64,000 bases of DNA from Stenotrophomonas koreensis (lineage in GTDB: Bacteria; Pseudomonadota; Gammaproteobacteria; Xanthomonadales; Xanthomonadaceae): the NCBI RefSeq assembly GCF_001431525.1, contig NZ_LDJH01000006.1, forward strand, positions 248,001 to 312,000, in the 5' to 3' direction. The first letter of the stretch is position 1. Each line of letters starts with the position of its first letter. Positions 29,921 through 38,877 of the stretch are shown one piece after another. Under the pieces are notes generated by a model. It saw only the letters and a program-made list of their open reading frames with translations, was not told the DNA's origin and made no database searches. A program made the translations under genes and the position numbers.

Positions 29921-32233
29921 ATGCGGCAGTTACAGCCAATCGATGGGCTGATGGTGCTGGCAATGGCCAGCGGTGCCGGGCTGGGCCTGTTGCTGCCCGG
30001 GCTGTTGATGCGCGGTTGGCTCTGGCTGTGCCTGCCGTGTGCGCTGCTGGTGGCCTGCAGGGCTGCGCAATGGCGCCTGCCGGCCTTGCTGCTGCTCGGG
30101 CTGGCCCTTGCGCAGCTGCATGCAGCGCACGTACTGGACCGGCAGTGGCCGGCCGCGCGCAATGGTCAGACCCTGACGCTCAGCGGGCAGATCATCGGTC
30201 TGGTCGAGCAGCAGCCCGGACGCAGTCGCTTTATGTTGCAGGTGGACCGGCCGGCCGCCAGACAGGCCGGCATGCGGGGGCGACGGCTGGCCGTGGTCTG
30301 GTCCGATCCGCTCGATGGCAGTGTCGATGCCCAGCGCCTGCAGCTTGATGCCGGGCAGTCCTGGCAGCTGCAGTTGCGCCTGCGCCGTCCCGACAGCCGG
30401 CACAATCCCGGCGGGTTTGATGCTGCCCGGCATGCACTGGCCGCCCGCATCCATGCCAATGCCTACGTGGTACCGGGCCGGCAATCCCTGCGCGGCAGTG
30501 GCCAGGGACTGCAGCCCTGGCGGGCGCGGATGTCGCGACGGATCGAGCAGGCGCTGCCAGCCGCACAGGCGCGCTTCGTGCGGGCGCTGGCATTGGGCGA
30601 CACTGCTGGACTGGACGAGCACGATTGGCAACGGTTGCGGGTCACCGGGTTGACCCATCTGGTGGCGATCTCCGGCTTCCATGTCGGCCTGCTGGGCATT
30701 GTCGCGGCGCAACTGGCCTGGTTGCTGTGGCGTTGCTGTCCGCCGCTGGCGATGTGGCTGCCGCGGCCGCAGGCGATGGCCGTGGCGGCACTGTCCGGTG
30801 CGCTGCTGTATGCGGCGGTGGCCGGCATGGGGCTGCCGGCCGTGCGCACGGTACTGATGATTGCGGTGGTCTGTCTGGCGCGCCTGTCCCGGCGGGTGAC
30901 GGGCATCTGGCAGAGTCTGTCATTGGCGCTGCTGGCGGTGCTGCTGGTGGATCCGCTGGCCCTGCTGGCTGCGGGTTTCTGGCTCAGCTTTGCCGGCGTG
31001 GCCTGGCTGGCCTGGAGTCTGCCGCATGGCCCGCTGCCGCCGTTGCGCGGTCTGCTTGCCGCACAGGCAGTGGCCAGTATCGGCCTGCTGCCGTTGACGG
31101 TAGTGCTGTTCGGCCAGGCATCGCTGGTCGGGCCATTGGCCAACCTGCTGGCCATTCCCTGGTGGTCACTCGTGGTGGTGCCGCTGTGCGTGCTCGGGCT
31201 GTTGCTCGAGGCGCTGCTCGCGGGCGCAGGCCAGTGGGCCTGGCGCTGGGCCGGGCAGGCGTTCATGCCCAGCTGGGAGCTGTTCGGGTGGATGGCCGAC
31301 AGCCGCTGGGCACTGTGGTGGTTGCCGGAAAGCAGCCTGCTGGCAGCTGCCCTGGCGTTGCTGGGCGCTGCCTGGCTGTTGTTGCCGCGTGGCGTACCCG
31401 GGCGCTGGCTGGCCCTGCTGCTGTGGCTGCCGATACTGTGGCCGCAACGGGAACTGCCGGCTGCGGCCGGACAGCTGGATATGCATGTGCTGGATGTCGG
31501 CCAGGGACTGGCGGTGGTGGTGCGCACGGCCAACCATGTCCTGCTGTATGACACCGGTCCGCGCTCGCGCTCCGGTTTTGATGCCGGAGCCCGCATCGTG
31601 CTGCCGGCGCTGCATGCACTGGGGGTGCGCAGGCTGGACCTGCTGATGCTCAGTCATGGTGATGCCGATCATGCCGGCGGGCTGGAGGCAGTGCGGCAAG
31701 GCATCCCGCCAACGCGCGTGGTCGGGCCTGCAGGGATGCCACAGTCGATCCAGGGCAGCTGCCTGGCCGGTGATCACTGGCAATGGGATGGCGTGCGCTT
31801 TTCCGTGCTGCATCCGGGGCTGCATTTTCCGTACCTGGGCAATGACGCCAGTTGTGTGCTGCGCGTCGACAGTGCGCAGGGCAGCGTGCTGCTGACCGGT
31901 GACATCAGCCAGGTTGTCGAGCAGCGGTTGCTGCAGCAGGATCGGGCCGCCGTGCGCGCGCGCGTGGTGCTGGCCGCCCATCATGGCAGTGACAGTTCCT
32001 CGCTGGGCGGGTTCGTGCAGGCCACAGGCGCCGAGCTGGTGGTGGTCTCGGCCGGGGCAGGCAACCGTTTTGGTCACCCACATCCGGTGGTGGTCAGGCG
32101 CTGGCAGCATGCCGGTGCCGAAGTGCTCAACACGGCCGACAGCGGCGCGGTACGGATATGGCTCGACGGGCAGGGGCTGTCGGTGCGGCAGCGCCGGTTC
32201 TGGCGCCAGCGGCTGTGGGATGGCGGTGGTTGA
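29921..32233 (+). CDS. comEC: DNA internalization-related competence protein ComEC/Rec2
   Basis: Inner-membrane channel protein for uptake of single-stranded DNA during natural transformation. The 770-residue protein has an N-terminal DUF4131/OB-like part (about 20-200), the Competence membrane domain with around ten helices (about 205-490, containing GLTHLVAISGFHVGLLG), and a C-terminal metallo-beta-lactamase-like domain (about 515-750) with LDVGQG, SHGDADHAGG and AAHHGSD motifs. All metal-ligand motifs are present, so it looks intact. It opens the comEC-exbB-exbD-msbA-lpxK cluster, an arrangement also seen in Pseudomonas. Confidence 0.93.
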   Translation: MRQLQPIDGLMVLAMASGAGLGLLLPGLLMRGWLWLCLPCALLVACRAAQWRLPALLLLGLALAQLHAAHVLDRQWPAARNGQTLTLSGQIIGLVEQQPGRSRFMLQVDRPAARQAGMRGRRLAVVWSDPLDGSVDAQRLQLDAGQSWQLQLRLRRPDSRHNPGGFDAARHALAARIHANAYVVPGRQSLRGSGQGLQPWRARMSRRIEQALPAAQARFVRALALGDTAGLDEHDWQRLRVTGLTHLVAISGFHVGLLGIVAAQLAWLLWRCCPPLAMWLPRPQAMAVAALSGALLYAAVAGMGLPAVRTVLMIAVVCLARLSRRVTGIWQSLSLALLAVLLVDPLALLAAGFWLSFAGVAWLAWSLPHGPLPPLRGLLAAQAVASIGLLPLTVVLFGQASLVGPLANLLAIPWWSLVVVPLCVLGLLLEALLAGAGQWAWRWAGQAFMPSWELFGWMADSRWALWWLPESSLLAAALALLGAAWLLLPRGVPGRWLALLLWLPILWPQRELPAAAGQLDMHVLDVGQGLAVVVRTANHVLLYDTGPRSRSGFDAGARIVLPALHALGVRRLDLLMLSHGDADHAGGLEAVRQGIPPTRVVGPAGMPQSIQGSCLAGDHWQWDGVRFSVLHPGLHFPYLGNDASCVLRVDSAQGSVLLTGDISQVVEQRLLQQDRAAVRARVVLAAHHGSDSSSLGGFVQATGAELVVVSAGAGNRFGHPHPVVVRRWQHAGAEVLNTADSGAVRIWLDGQGLSVRQRRFWRQRLWDGGG

Positions 32234-32295
32234 GCGGTGCTGGCTGCTATCCTATCGCGCAGATAGCTTGTGGCCGATGGCCTGGGGGTTTGAAC

Positions 32296-32982
32296 GTGTG
32301 GGAACTGGTCAAAGCCGGCGGTTGGCCGATGCTGCCGCTGATTGTGCTGGGCGTGTTGGGCGTTGCCATCATTCTGGAGCGGCTGTGGACCCTGCGCCGC
32401 AACGAGGTGCTGCCTCCGGGCCTGGGGCAGGAAGTGCGCAGCTGGGCGGCGCGCGGACGGCTGGAGCCGGCACACCTGCAGACGCTGCGTGACAACTCCC
32501 CGCTGGGCGCATTGCTGGCCGCTGCATTGGAAGCGCGCAACCGTCCGCGCGAGCAGATGCGCGAGCGCATCGAGGATACCGGCCGCCATCTGGTGCACCG
32601 GATGGAGCGCTACCTACCGGCACTGTCGACGATTGCCTCGGCCGGACCCTTGCTGGGTCTGCTGGGTACGGTGATCGGCATGATCCAGATGTTCCTGGGC
32701 CTGATGGACCATGGCGCCGGCGATGTCAGCCAGCTGGCCGGCGGCATCGGCAAGGCCCTGGTGTGCACGGCCACCGGCATGGCAGTGGCGATCCCGGCCC
32801 TGATTGCGCACCGTTATTTCCGTGCACGCGTCAGCGGTTATGTGGTGGAAATGGAAAAGGAGGCTGCCGCGCTGATGGATGCGCTGGATGGCCGTCCGGC
32901 GGTACTGGCTGCAGCGGCTGCTGCAGGCAAGCCGGCCGAGGCCAAGGGCGCTGCCCCCGTGCAGCAGCCGGCGCGGAGCTGA
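32296..32982 (+). CDS. exbB: ExbB/TolQ/MotA-family proton channel protein
   Basis: Inner-membrane component of a proton-driven energy transduction complex that powers TonB- or Tol-like machines. The 228-residue protein has one N-terminal helix (MLPLIVLGVLGVAIILERL), a cytoplasmic loop, and two further helices in the MotA_ExbB domain (STIASAGPLLGLLGTVIGMI and GIGKALVCTATGMAVAIPAL) with the conserved LLGTVIGMI and TAxGMxVAIPA motifs. I chose GTG 32296, seven bases after GGGGG; TTG 32290 is an alternative. No tonB is nearby; linkage to msbA/lpxK suggests an envelope role. Confidence 0.85.
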   Translation: MWELVKAGGWPMLPLIVLGVLGVAIILERLWTLRRNEVLPPGLGQEVRSWAARGRLEPAHLQTLRDNSPLGALLAAALEARNRPREQMRERIEDTGRHLVHRMERYLPALSTIASAGPLLGLLGTVIGMIQMFLGLMDHGAGDVSQLAGGIGKALVCTATGMAVAIPALIAHRYFRARVSGYVVEMEKEAAALMDALDGRPAVLAAAAAAGKPAEAKGAAPVQQPARS

Positions 32983-32983
32983 C

Positions 32984-33406
32984 ATGCGCATTGGCGACAA
33001 CAGCAGCCAGGATGACACCCATATCGATCTGGTACCGCTGATCGACGTGATCCTGGTGTTGATCATCTTCTTTGTGGTCACCACCACCTTTGATGTGCGT
33101 TCCACCATCCAGCTGGAGCTGCCCAAGGCCAGCGAGCAGCCGGCCAGCGAACCGCTGCGTGGGCTGGGGGTGCTGATCAATGCCGATGGACGCTATTTCG
33201 TCAACGACCAGGAAGTGCTGCGTACCGATATCGAATCGCTCAAGCACGCGCTGGGGGAAGCGGCTGGCGATGACCGTCAGCAGACCGTGCTGCTGCGCGC
33301 CGATGCCCGCACCCCTTACCAGGCGGTGGTCACCGCACAGGATGCGCTGGGCCAGCTGGGCTTTCGCCGCATCGCCATTGCCACTGCGCCGGAAGTGAAG
33401 CAATGA
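32984..33406 (+). CDS. exbD: ExbD/TolR-family biopolymer transport protein
   Basis: Partner of the preceding ExbB-like channel. The 140-residue protein has one transmembrane helix near the N-terminus (LVPLIDVILVLIIFFVVTTT) with the proton-carrying aspartate D21, followed by a periplasmic domain ending [19 protein letters not shown] 32984 follows the exbB stop by one base; the stop overlaps msbA as ATGA, so the three are tightly coupled. Confidence 0.88.
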   Translation: MRIGDNSSQDDTHIDLVPLIDVILVLIIFFVVTTTFDVRSTIQLELPKASEQPASEPLRGLGVLINADGRYFVNDQEVLRTDIESLKHALGEAAGDDRQQTVLLRADARTPYQAVVTAQDALGQLGFRRIAIATAPEVKQ

Positions 33407-35148
33407 GCCAGGCCGAAACTGCCTGGCAGACCTATGCCAGGTTGCTGCGTTTTGCCAAGCCTTACCGGGGCCTGCTGGCGATGGCGGTGGTCGGGCTGTT
33501 GATCGAGGCCGGTGCCGGCAGCTACTTCCTGGTGATGATGAGCCCGGTCACCAACAGCCTGGTCAATCCGAGCGAGATCAACGTTTGGATGCCATTGGCC
33601 ATCGTCGGTCTGTTTCTGTTGCGCGGGGTAGCCGGCTACCTGACCGACATCGGCATGGGCAAGGCCGCACGCAGCATCGCGCGCGATCTGCGGATGCAGG
33701 TCCTGGACAAGTACATGCGCCTGCCCGGGCAGCGCTTTGATGCTGAGCCAGTGCCCTCGATGCTGGTACGCCTGGGCTCCGATGCCGACCAGGTGGCCCA
33801 AGCGGCGGTGGATGCGACCAAGGTGGTGGTGCAGCAGTCGCTGCAGGCGCTGGGGGCACTTGCGGTGATGCTCTGGTACAGCTGGCAGGTGACCCTGGCC
33901 ATCTTCGTGCTTGCCCCGCCGCTGGCCTGGGTCATGAGCAAGGTGGCCAAGCGCTACCGCCGCATCAGCCACCGCATCCAGGAAAGCAGCGCCGAACTGA
34001 TGCAGTCGGCCGACCAGACCCTGTCGGCCAACCAGGACGTCAAGATTTATGGCGCCCAGCAGGGCGAACTACAGCGCTACCAGGGCCAGGCCAATGTCCA
34101 CCTGCGCCTGGCGGTGAAGGTGGAGGCCACGCGCAGTATTTCCTCGGCCATGGTGCAGCTGATCGGTTCGGTCGGCCTGGCCGCGTTGCTGCTGATTGCC
34201 AGCTACGAGGCAACTGCCGGGCGTCTGGCCGTGGGTGACTTTGTGACGCTGATGCTCTCGATGATGACCATCATCCCGGCACTCAAGCAGCTGACCAATG
34301 TGCAGAACATGACCCAGCGCGGCATTGCCTCGGCGCAGCGTCTGTTCAGCGTGCTCGATGCCGAGGATGAGCCGGACACCGGCACCCGTGCATTGCAGCG
34401 CTGCCGTGGCGAACTGGAGTTCCGTTCGGTCACCGCCACCTATGAGGGCCAGACCAAGCCGGCCCTGCAGGATGTCAGCTTCATTGCCCGCCCGGGCACG
34501 GTGACCGCGATTGTCGGGCGCTCGGGCAGTGGCAAATCCACCCTGATCAAGCTGATTCCGCGATTCTATGACGCACAGCAAGGCCAGATCCTGCTCGACG
34601 GGCATCCATTGCAGGACTATCGCCTTGCCGACCTGCGCCGGCAGATCGCGATGGTCGGCCAGCAGGTGATGCTGTTTGACGGCAGCATCGCCCAGAACGT
34701 GGCCTACGGTGAGCTGGAACAACGCAGCGCCGAGCAGCTGGACCAGGCCATTGACGGTGCCAATGCCCGTGAATTCGTCGCGCAGATGCCAATGGGGCTG
34801 GAGGAGCAGGTCGGTGCCAAGGGCGGGCGTCTGTCCGGCGGCCAGCGCCAGCGCCTGGCCATCGCCCGCGCCATGCTCAAGGATGCGCCGATCCTGATCC
34901 TGGATGAGGCCACCGCGGCGCTGGACAATGAATCCGAGCGCCTGGTGCAGGACGCGCTGCACAAGCTGATGCCCGACCGCACCACCCTGGTCATCGCCCA
35001 CCGGTTGTCAACGATCGAGCATGCCGACCAGGTGCTGGTGATGGACCAGGGCCGGATTGTCGAGCGCGGCACCCATGCCGAACTGCTGGCTGCCGGTGGC
35101 CTGTACGAGCACCTGTACCGCATGCAGTTCCGCGACGGGCAGGGCTGA
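33403..35148 (+). CDS. msbA: Lipid A export ABC transporter MsbA
   Basis: Homodimeric ABC exporter that flips lipid A-core from the cytoplasmic to the periplasmic leaflet of the inner membrane. The 581-residue half-transporter has six transmembrane helices (about 20-310) and a nucleotide-binding domain with Walker [10 protein letters not shown], signature LSGGQRQR, Walker [13 protein letters not shown] and the H-loop IAHRLST. Length matches E. coli MsbA (582). ATG 33403 overlaps exbD, and the stop overlaps lpxK by one base, matching the usual msbA-lpxK pairing. Confidence 0.95.
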   Translation: MSQAETAWQTYARLLRFAKPYRGLLAMAVVGLLIEAGAGSYFLVMMSPVTNSLVNPSEINVWMPLAIVGLFLLRGVAGYLTDIGMGKAARSIARDLRMQVLDKYMRLPGQRFDAEPVPSMLVRLGSDADQVAQAAVDATKVVVQQSLQALGALAVMLWYSWQVTLAIFVLAPPLAWVMSKVAKRYRRISHRIQESSAELMQSADQTLSANQDVKIYGAQQGELQRYQGQANVHLRLAVKVEATRSISSAMVQLIGSVGLAALLLIASYEATAGRLAVGDFVTLMLSMMTIIPALKQLTNVQNMTQRGIASAQRLFSVLDAEDEPDTGTRALQRCRGELEFRSVTATYEGQTKPALQDVSFIARPGTVTAIVGRSGSGKSTLIKLIPRFYDAQQGQILLDGHPLQDYRLADLRRQIAMVGQQVMLFDGSIAQNVAYGELEQRSAEQLDQAIDGANAREFVAQMPMGLEEQVGAKGGRLSGGQRQRLAIARAMLKDAPILILDEATAALDNESERLVQDALHKLMPDRTTLVIAHRLSTIEHADQVLVMDQGRIVERGTHAELLAAGGLYEHLYRMQFRDGQG

Positions 35149-36152
35149 TGGGCAGGCAGACTCCCGAGTACTGGTACCAGGATGGCGTGCCGGTGCCGCT
35201 GTGGGCCTCGGCACTGGCTCCGTTGTACGAAGCGGTGGTGCACCTGCGCGGCAGCCTGTACCGGCGCGGCTGGTTGTCACGCCACTCGCTGCCGGTACCG
35301 GTGCTGGTGGTGGGCAATATCACTGCCGGTGGCACCGGCAAGACGCCGCTGACCATCGCCGTGGTCGAACGCCTGCGCCGTGCTGGCTGGAAGCCGGGGG
35401 TAGCCAGCCGTGGCTACGGGCGTCAGCAGGCCAAGGCCTCCCGCTGGGTGGATGCCGGCACGCCTGCCACCCTGGGCGGCGATGAGCCGGTGCTGATTGC
35501 ACGCAAGACCGGCGTGCCGGTGCGCGTGGATGTGGACCGGGTTGCTGCTGCCCGAGCCCTGGTGCAGGCCGGCTGCGATGTCATCATCAGCGATGATGGC
35601 CTGCAGCATTACCGGCTGGCACGCGATATCGAAGTGGAAGTGGTCGATGCCCAGCGCCGTTATGGCAATGGGCGGATGATCCCGGCCGGTCCGCTGCGCG
35701 AGCCGGTCGGGCGGGCGGCGCAGTGCGACTTCCGTATCGTCAACCTGGGGGTGGACGGGCGTGCGCAGGACGTGGGCTTTGGTCAATGGCCGATGCGCCT
35801 GGATATCACCCAGGCAGTTCCGCTGGCCGGTGGCCGCGAGCGCGCCTTGTCCAGCTTTGAAGGCCAGCGCGTGCATGCGGTAGCCGGCATCGCCCACCCG
35901 GAGCGGTTTTTCCAGATGCTGCGGCAACGGCAGATTGCCGTGGTGCCGCACGCGTTTGCCGACCATCACCAGTTCACCCCGGCCGATTTTGACTTCGGCA
36001 GCCGCTTGCCGGTGCTGATGACCGAGAAGGATGCGGTCAAATGTGCCGCTTTTGCCCAGCCCGGACAGTTCAGCGTGCCGTTGCAGGCCGAGCTGCCCGA
36101 GGCACTGTGGATCAGCCTGCTGGACCGCCTGGAGCAGCTGCGGCCACGCTAG
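35148..36152 (+). CDS. lpxK: Tetraacyldisaccharide 4'-kinase
   Basis: Phosphorylates the 4' position of the lipid A precursor at the inner face of the cytoplasmic membrane. The 334-residue protein has the N-terminal hydrophobic segment and a Walker A-like loop [15 protein letters not shown] (about residues 56-70), the [12 protein letters not shown] segment carrying the catalytic aspartates, and PAGPLREP further on. ATG 35148 shares a base with the msbA stop. A short inverted repeat separates it from kdsB. Confidence 0.95.
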   Translation: MGRQTPEYWYQDGVPVPLWASALAPLYEAVVHLRGSLYRRGWLSRHSLPVPVLVVGNITAGGTGKTPLTIAVVERLRRAGWKPGVASRGYGRQQAKASRWVDAGTPATLGGDEPVLIARKTGVPVRVDVDRVAAARALVQAGCDVIISDDGLQHYRLARDIEVEVVDAQRRYGNGRMIPAGPLREPVGRAAQCDFRIVNLGVDGRAQDVGFGQWPMRLDITQAVPLAGGRERALSSFEGQRVHAVAGIAHPERFFQMLRQRQIAVVPHAFADHHQFTPADFDFGSRLPVLMTEKDAVKCAAFAQPGQFSVPLQAELPEALWISLLDRLEQLRPR

Positions 36153-36153
36153 T

Positions 36154-36172
36154 GTGTGCACTTGGTGCACAC
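36154..36172 (+). other. Inverted repeat after lpxK
   Basis: GTGTGCAC (36154-36161), loop TTG, GTGCACAC (36165-36172). It begins two bases after the lpxK stop and lacks an adjacent T-run, so termination is doubtful; an mRNA stabiliser or an operator for kdsB are other options. Confidence 0.4.
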
Positions 36173-36203
36173 TAGCCCGCTCGTGTTTTGTTGAGCTGCC
36201 ACC

Positions 36204-36974
36204 ATGAGCGCCCCTGATTTCGTTGTTGCCATCCCGGCCCGCTACCATTCCTCACGCCTGCCGGGCAAGCCGCTGGCCTTGATTGCCGGTGAGCCGATGG
36301 TGGTGCATGTGGCGCGGCGCGCGTTGGCCGCCGGCGCACGCCAGGCCTGGGTGGCCACCGATGACCAGCGTATTGCCGATGCCCTGGCCGGCCTGGAGGG
36401 CATCCAGGTGGCAATGACCGCTGCCGGACACGCCTCCGGCACCGACCGGCTGGCCGAGTGTGCGGCCATTGCCGGCTGGAGTGATGACACCGTGGTGGTC
36501 AACCTGCAAGGCGATGAGCCGTTCGCGCCGGCCGCCGGGATCGTCGCCGTCGCCACCGCCCTGGTCCAGCAGCAGACGCCGATGGCGACCCTGGCCACGC
36601 CGGTTGCTGACGCGCCAGTGCTGTTTGATCCCAATGTGGTCAAGGTGGTGCGCGACGCAGGCGGCCGCGCACTGTATTTTTCGCGTGCACCGATCCCCTG
36701 GCCGCGCGATGCGTTTGCTGTCGATCGCAGCCGCTTGCCTGCGGGCAATCACTGGCTGCGCCATATCGGCATCTATGCCTACCGCGCCGGTTTCCTGCGC
36801 CAGTTTGCCGCGATGCCGGCAGGCGGCCTGGAACAGCTCGAATCGCTTGAGCAGCTGCGGGTACTGGAGGCCGGTCATGCCATTGCTGTCGGCCTGGCGC
36901 CACAGGCGTTCCCGCCGGGAATTGATACCGCCGAGGACCTGGCCCGTGCCAATGCCTGGCTGGCGGCGCAGTGA
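36204..36974 (+). CDS. kdsB: 3-deoxy-manno-octulosonate cytidylyltransferase
   Basis: Activates Kdo to CMP-Kdo for the inner core of lipopolysaccharide. The 256-residue protein shows the nucleotide-binding start [24 protein letters not shown] in the active site, [10 protein letters not shown] and the C-terminal [18 protein letters not shown] 36204 is the conserved start. The stop overlaps the next gene (GTGA). In Pseudomonas the order lpxK-ycaR-kdsB is usual; ycaR is absent here. Confidence 0.96.
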   Translation: MSAPDFVVAIPARYHSSRLPGKPLALIAGEPMVVHVARRALAAGARQAWVATDDQRIADALAGLEGIQVAMTAAGHASGTDRLAECAAIAGWSDDTVVVNLQGDEPFAPAAGIVAVATALVQQQTPMATLATPVADAPVLFDPNVVKVVRDAGGRALYFSRAPIPWPRDAFAVDRSRLPAGNHWLRHIGIYAYRAGFLRQFAAMPAGGLEQLESLEQLRVLEAGHAIAVGLAPQAFPPGIDTAEDLARANAWLAAQ

Positions 36975-37435
36975 CCGCCCTGCTGGTGGTGTGCCTGGGC
37001 AACATCTGCCGTTCGCCGCTGGGCGAAGGAGCGTTGCGGGCAGCGCTGCGGGCGGCAGGGCAGCAGGACCATGTCCACGTTGATTCGGCTGGCACGGCCG
37101 GCTGGCATAGCGGCAAGCCGCCGGATCCGCGTGCGCAGGCTTGTGCGCTGCGTCACGCTGTGGATATCGGCCAGCAACGTGCGCGCCAGCTGCAGGTTGA
37201 GGATTTTTTCCGGTTTGACTGGCTGCTCTGTGCCGACCGCGACAACCTTGCCGCTGCCCGCGCCATGGCACCGCCAGGACTGGAAAACCGCGCCGTACTT
37301 TGGCTGGAGTGGGCCGGGCTGGGCCAAGGCATGCAGCTGCCCGATCCGTACTACGGCAGCGATGCCGACTTCGAGCAGGTCTGGGACCTGGCCAGCGCCG
37401 CCGCCCGTGCCACCTGCCGACGAGTGGCACGGTAA
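36971..37435 (+). CDS. Low-molecular-weight protein-tyrosine phosphatase
   Basis: Cytoplasmic phosphatase of the LMW-PTP family (154 aa). The P-loop CLGNICRS is complete, with nucleophile C8 and R14, and the general acid D125 lies in LPDPYYG. Members act on tyrosine-phosphorylated proteins, often the kinases that control polysaccharide synthesis, but no such kinase is in this window. A GTG start at 36971 overlaps kdsB, as in the kdsB-ptp linkage seen in other gammaproteobacteria. Substrate unknown. Confidence 0.9.
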   Translation: MTALLVVCLGNICRSPLGEGALRAALRAAGQQDHVHVDSAGTAGWHSGKPPDPRAQACALRHAVDIGQQRARQLQVEDFFRFDWLLCADRDNLAAARAMAPPGLENRAVLWLEWAGLGQGMQLPDPYYGSDADFEQVWDLASAAARATCRRVAR

Positions 37436-37458
37436 TTGCCTTTAGGCATAATCGGGCC

Positions 37459-38877
37459 ATGGACGCTACCCAACTTTCCCAGGATCTGCCCGAATCGGCC
37501 ACGTGGCTCAATGCCCCGCCGGCAACGTTGATGCATTTTCAAGGCCGGCCACTGGTGGTTGCCTTCGTCAATGCCGCCTCCCGCTGGTGCAGCCAGCGGC
37601 TGCAGGAGCTGCAGCAATGGCAGGCGCGTCATCCAGGGCGTTTGCAGGTGGTGGTGGTGCAGGTGCCACGCTTTGATTTCGAGCGCGATGGCCAGCGTTC
37701 CCTGGCCCTGTTGGCCCAGGACGGCATCCAGGCACCGGTATTGCTCGATACAGGTTGGGAAGCATGGCGGCGCTTTGCGGTGGACAGCTGGCCGACCCTG
37801 GTGATGATTGATTCCAGCAGCCGCGAGGTTGAACGGCTGGTCGGTCTCGGGCAGCCGTTGGAGCCGGCGCTGAGCAGCCTGTGCCAGGGGGTCAAGCCAG
37901 CACCGTCGGCACTGGACAACCTGCAGCTGCTGGCGGTTTCCACCGCCGGGCATGAACTGCGTCACCCGCGTGGGCTGCAGGTCACCCAGGATCGTCTCTA
38001 CATTGCCGACACCGGCAAGCACCGGGTGCTGGAATGCAACCACCATGGTCGGATCCTGCGCCAGTTCGGCATGGGTACCGCCGATTGGGCCGATGGCAGC
38101 AGTGATGTGGCCGCCTTCAACCGCCCGCACGGGCTGGTCCTGGGGCATGGGCATCTGTACGTGGCTGATACCGGCAACCACGCCATACGCAGGATCAATG
38201 TGCTCAGTGGCCAGGTCGATACCCTGATCGGCACCGGCAAGGCCGGTACGCCACGCGAAGGGGTGCTGGCCCAGGCCGCCGACAGCCAGCTGCAGCAGCC
38301 TTCGGCGCTGGCCCTGCTGGACAACCAGCTGCTGCTGGCGATGACCGGCGACAACCAGGTCTGGAGCTATGACCTGGGCAGCCGCAAGCTGGCCTGTCGC
38401 GCAGGTTCGGGCGCACTGGAGCTGCGCGATGGCAGCGGGCCGATGGCCGCCTTTGCCCAGCCGGTGGCGTTGACCACGATGGATGGCACGCTGTATGTCT
38501 GCGATGCGCTCAGTTCGGCAGTGCGTTCGTTGCAGCTGCGTGGCGGGCTGGTGCAGACCGTTGTAGGCCAGGGGCTGTGGCAGCACGGCCTGGTCGACGG
38601 CAACCGTGCCGAGGCTCTGCTGCAGTTCCCGCAATCGGTGGCAGCCGACGCCGATGCGCATCTGCTCTGGGTGGCCGATGCCGGTAACGGCAAGCTGCGC
38701 AGGATCAAGCTGCCCGGGGCCCAGGTAACCAGTGTCGCGCTGGATCGTCCGCTGTATGGCGCCTCGGCGATCGCCGTCCAGGCCGGTGTGGTGTGGATCG
38801 CCGATAGCGAAGGTTGTGCTGTGCTGCGCTACGATCCTGCTACCGGCGAGCTCGCCGACATTCCGATTGGGCAATGA
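37459..38877 (+). CDS. NHL-repeat protein with N-terminal thioredoxin-like domain
   Basis: A 472-residue protein built like NHLRC2: residues about 25-145 resemble a thioredoxin fold (LVVAFVNAASRWCSQRLQEL, then WPTLVMID), and about 165-470 hold NHL repeats forming a beta-propeller (HPRGLQVTQDRLYIADTGKH, FNRPHGLVLG, LYVADTGNHAIRRIN and similar). The redox site is WCSQ, with a single cysteine rather than CxxC, so disulfide exchange activity is doubtful. No signal peptide. Function unknown. ATG 37459 starts 23 bases after the phosphatase; the stop overlaps uvrC (ATGA). Confidence 0.8.
   Translation: MDATQLSQDLPESATWLNAPPATLMHFQGRPLVVAFVNAASRWCSQRLQELQQWQARHPGRLQVVVVQVPRFDFERDGQRSLALLAQDGIQAPVLLDTGWEAWRRFAVDSWPTLVMIDSSSREVERLVGLGQPLEPALSSLCQGVKPAPSALDNLQLLAVSTAGHELRHPRGLQVTQDRLYIADTGKHRVLECNHHGRILRQFGMGTADWADGSSDVAAFNRPHGLVLGHGHLYVADTGNHAIRRINVLSGQVDTLIGTGKAGTPREGVLAQAADSQLQQPSALALLDNQLLLAMTGDNQVWSYDLGSRKLACRAGSGALELRDGSGPMAAFAQPVALTTMDGTLYVCDALSSAVRSLQLRGGLVQTVVGQGLWQHGLVDGNRAEALLQFPQSVAADADAHLLWVADAGNGKLRRIKLPGAQVTSVALDRPLYGASAIAVQAGVVWIADSEGCAVLRYDPATGELADIPIGQ

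Noticed and set aside
32158-32295. ATG 138 bases upstream as start for exbB
   Set aside because: It lies inside comEC and would add a 46-residue extension unlike any ExbB N-terminus.
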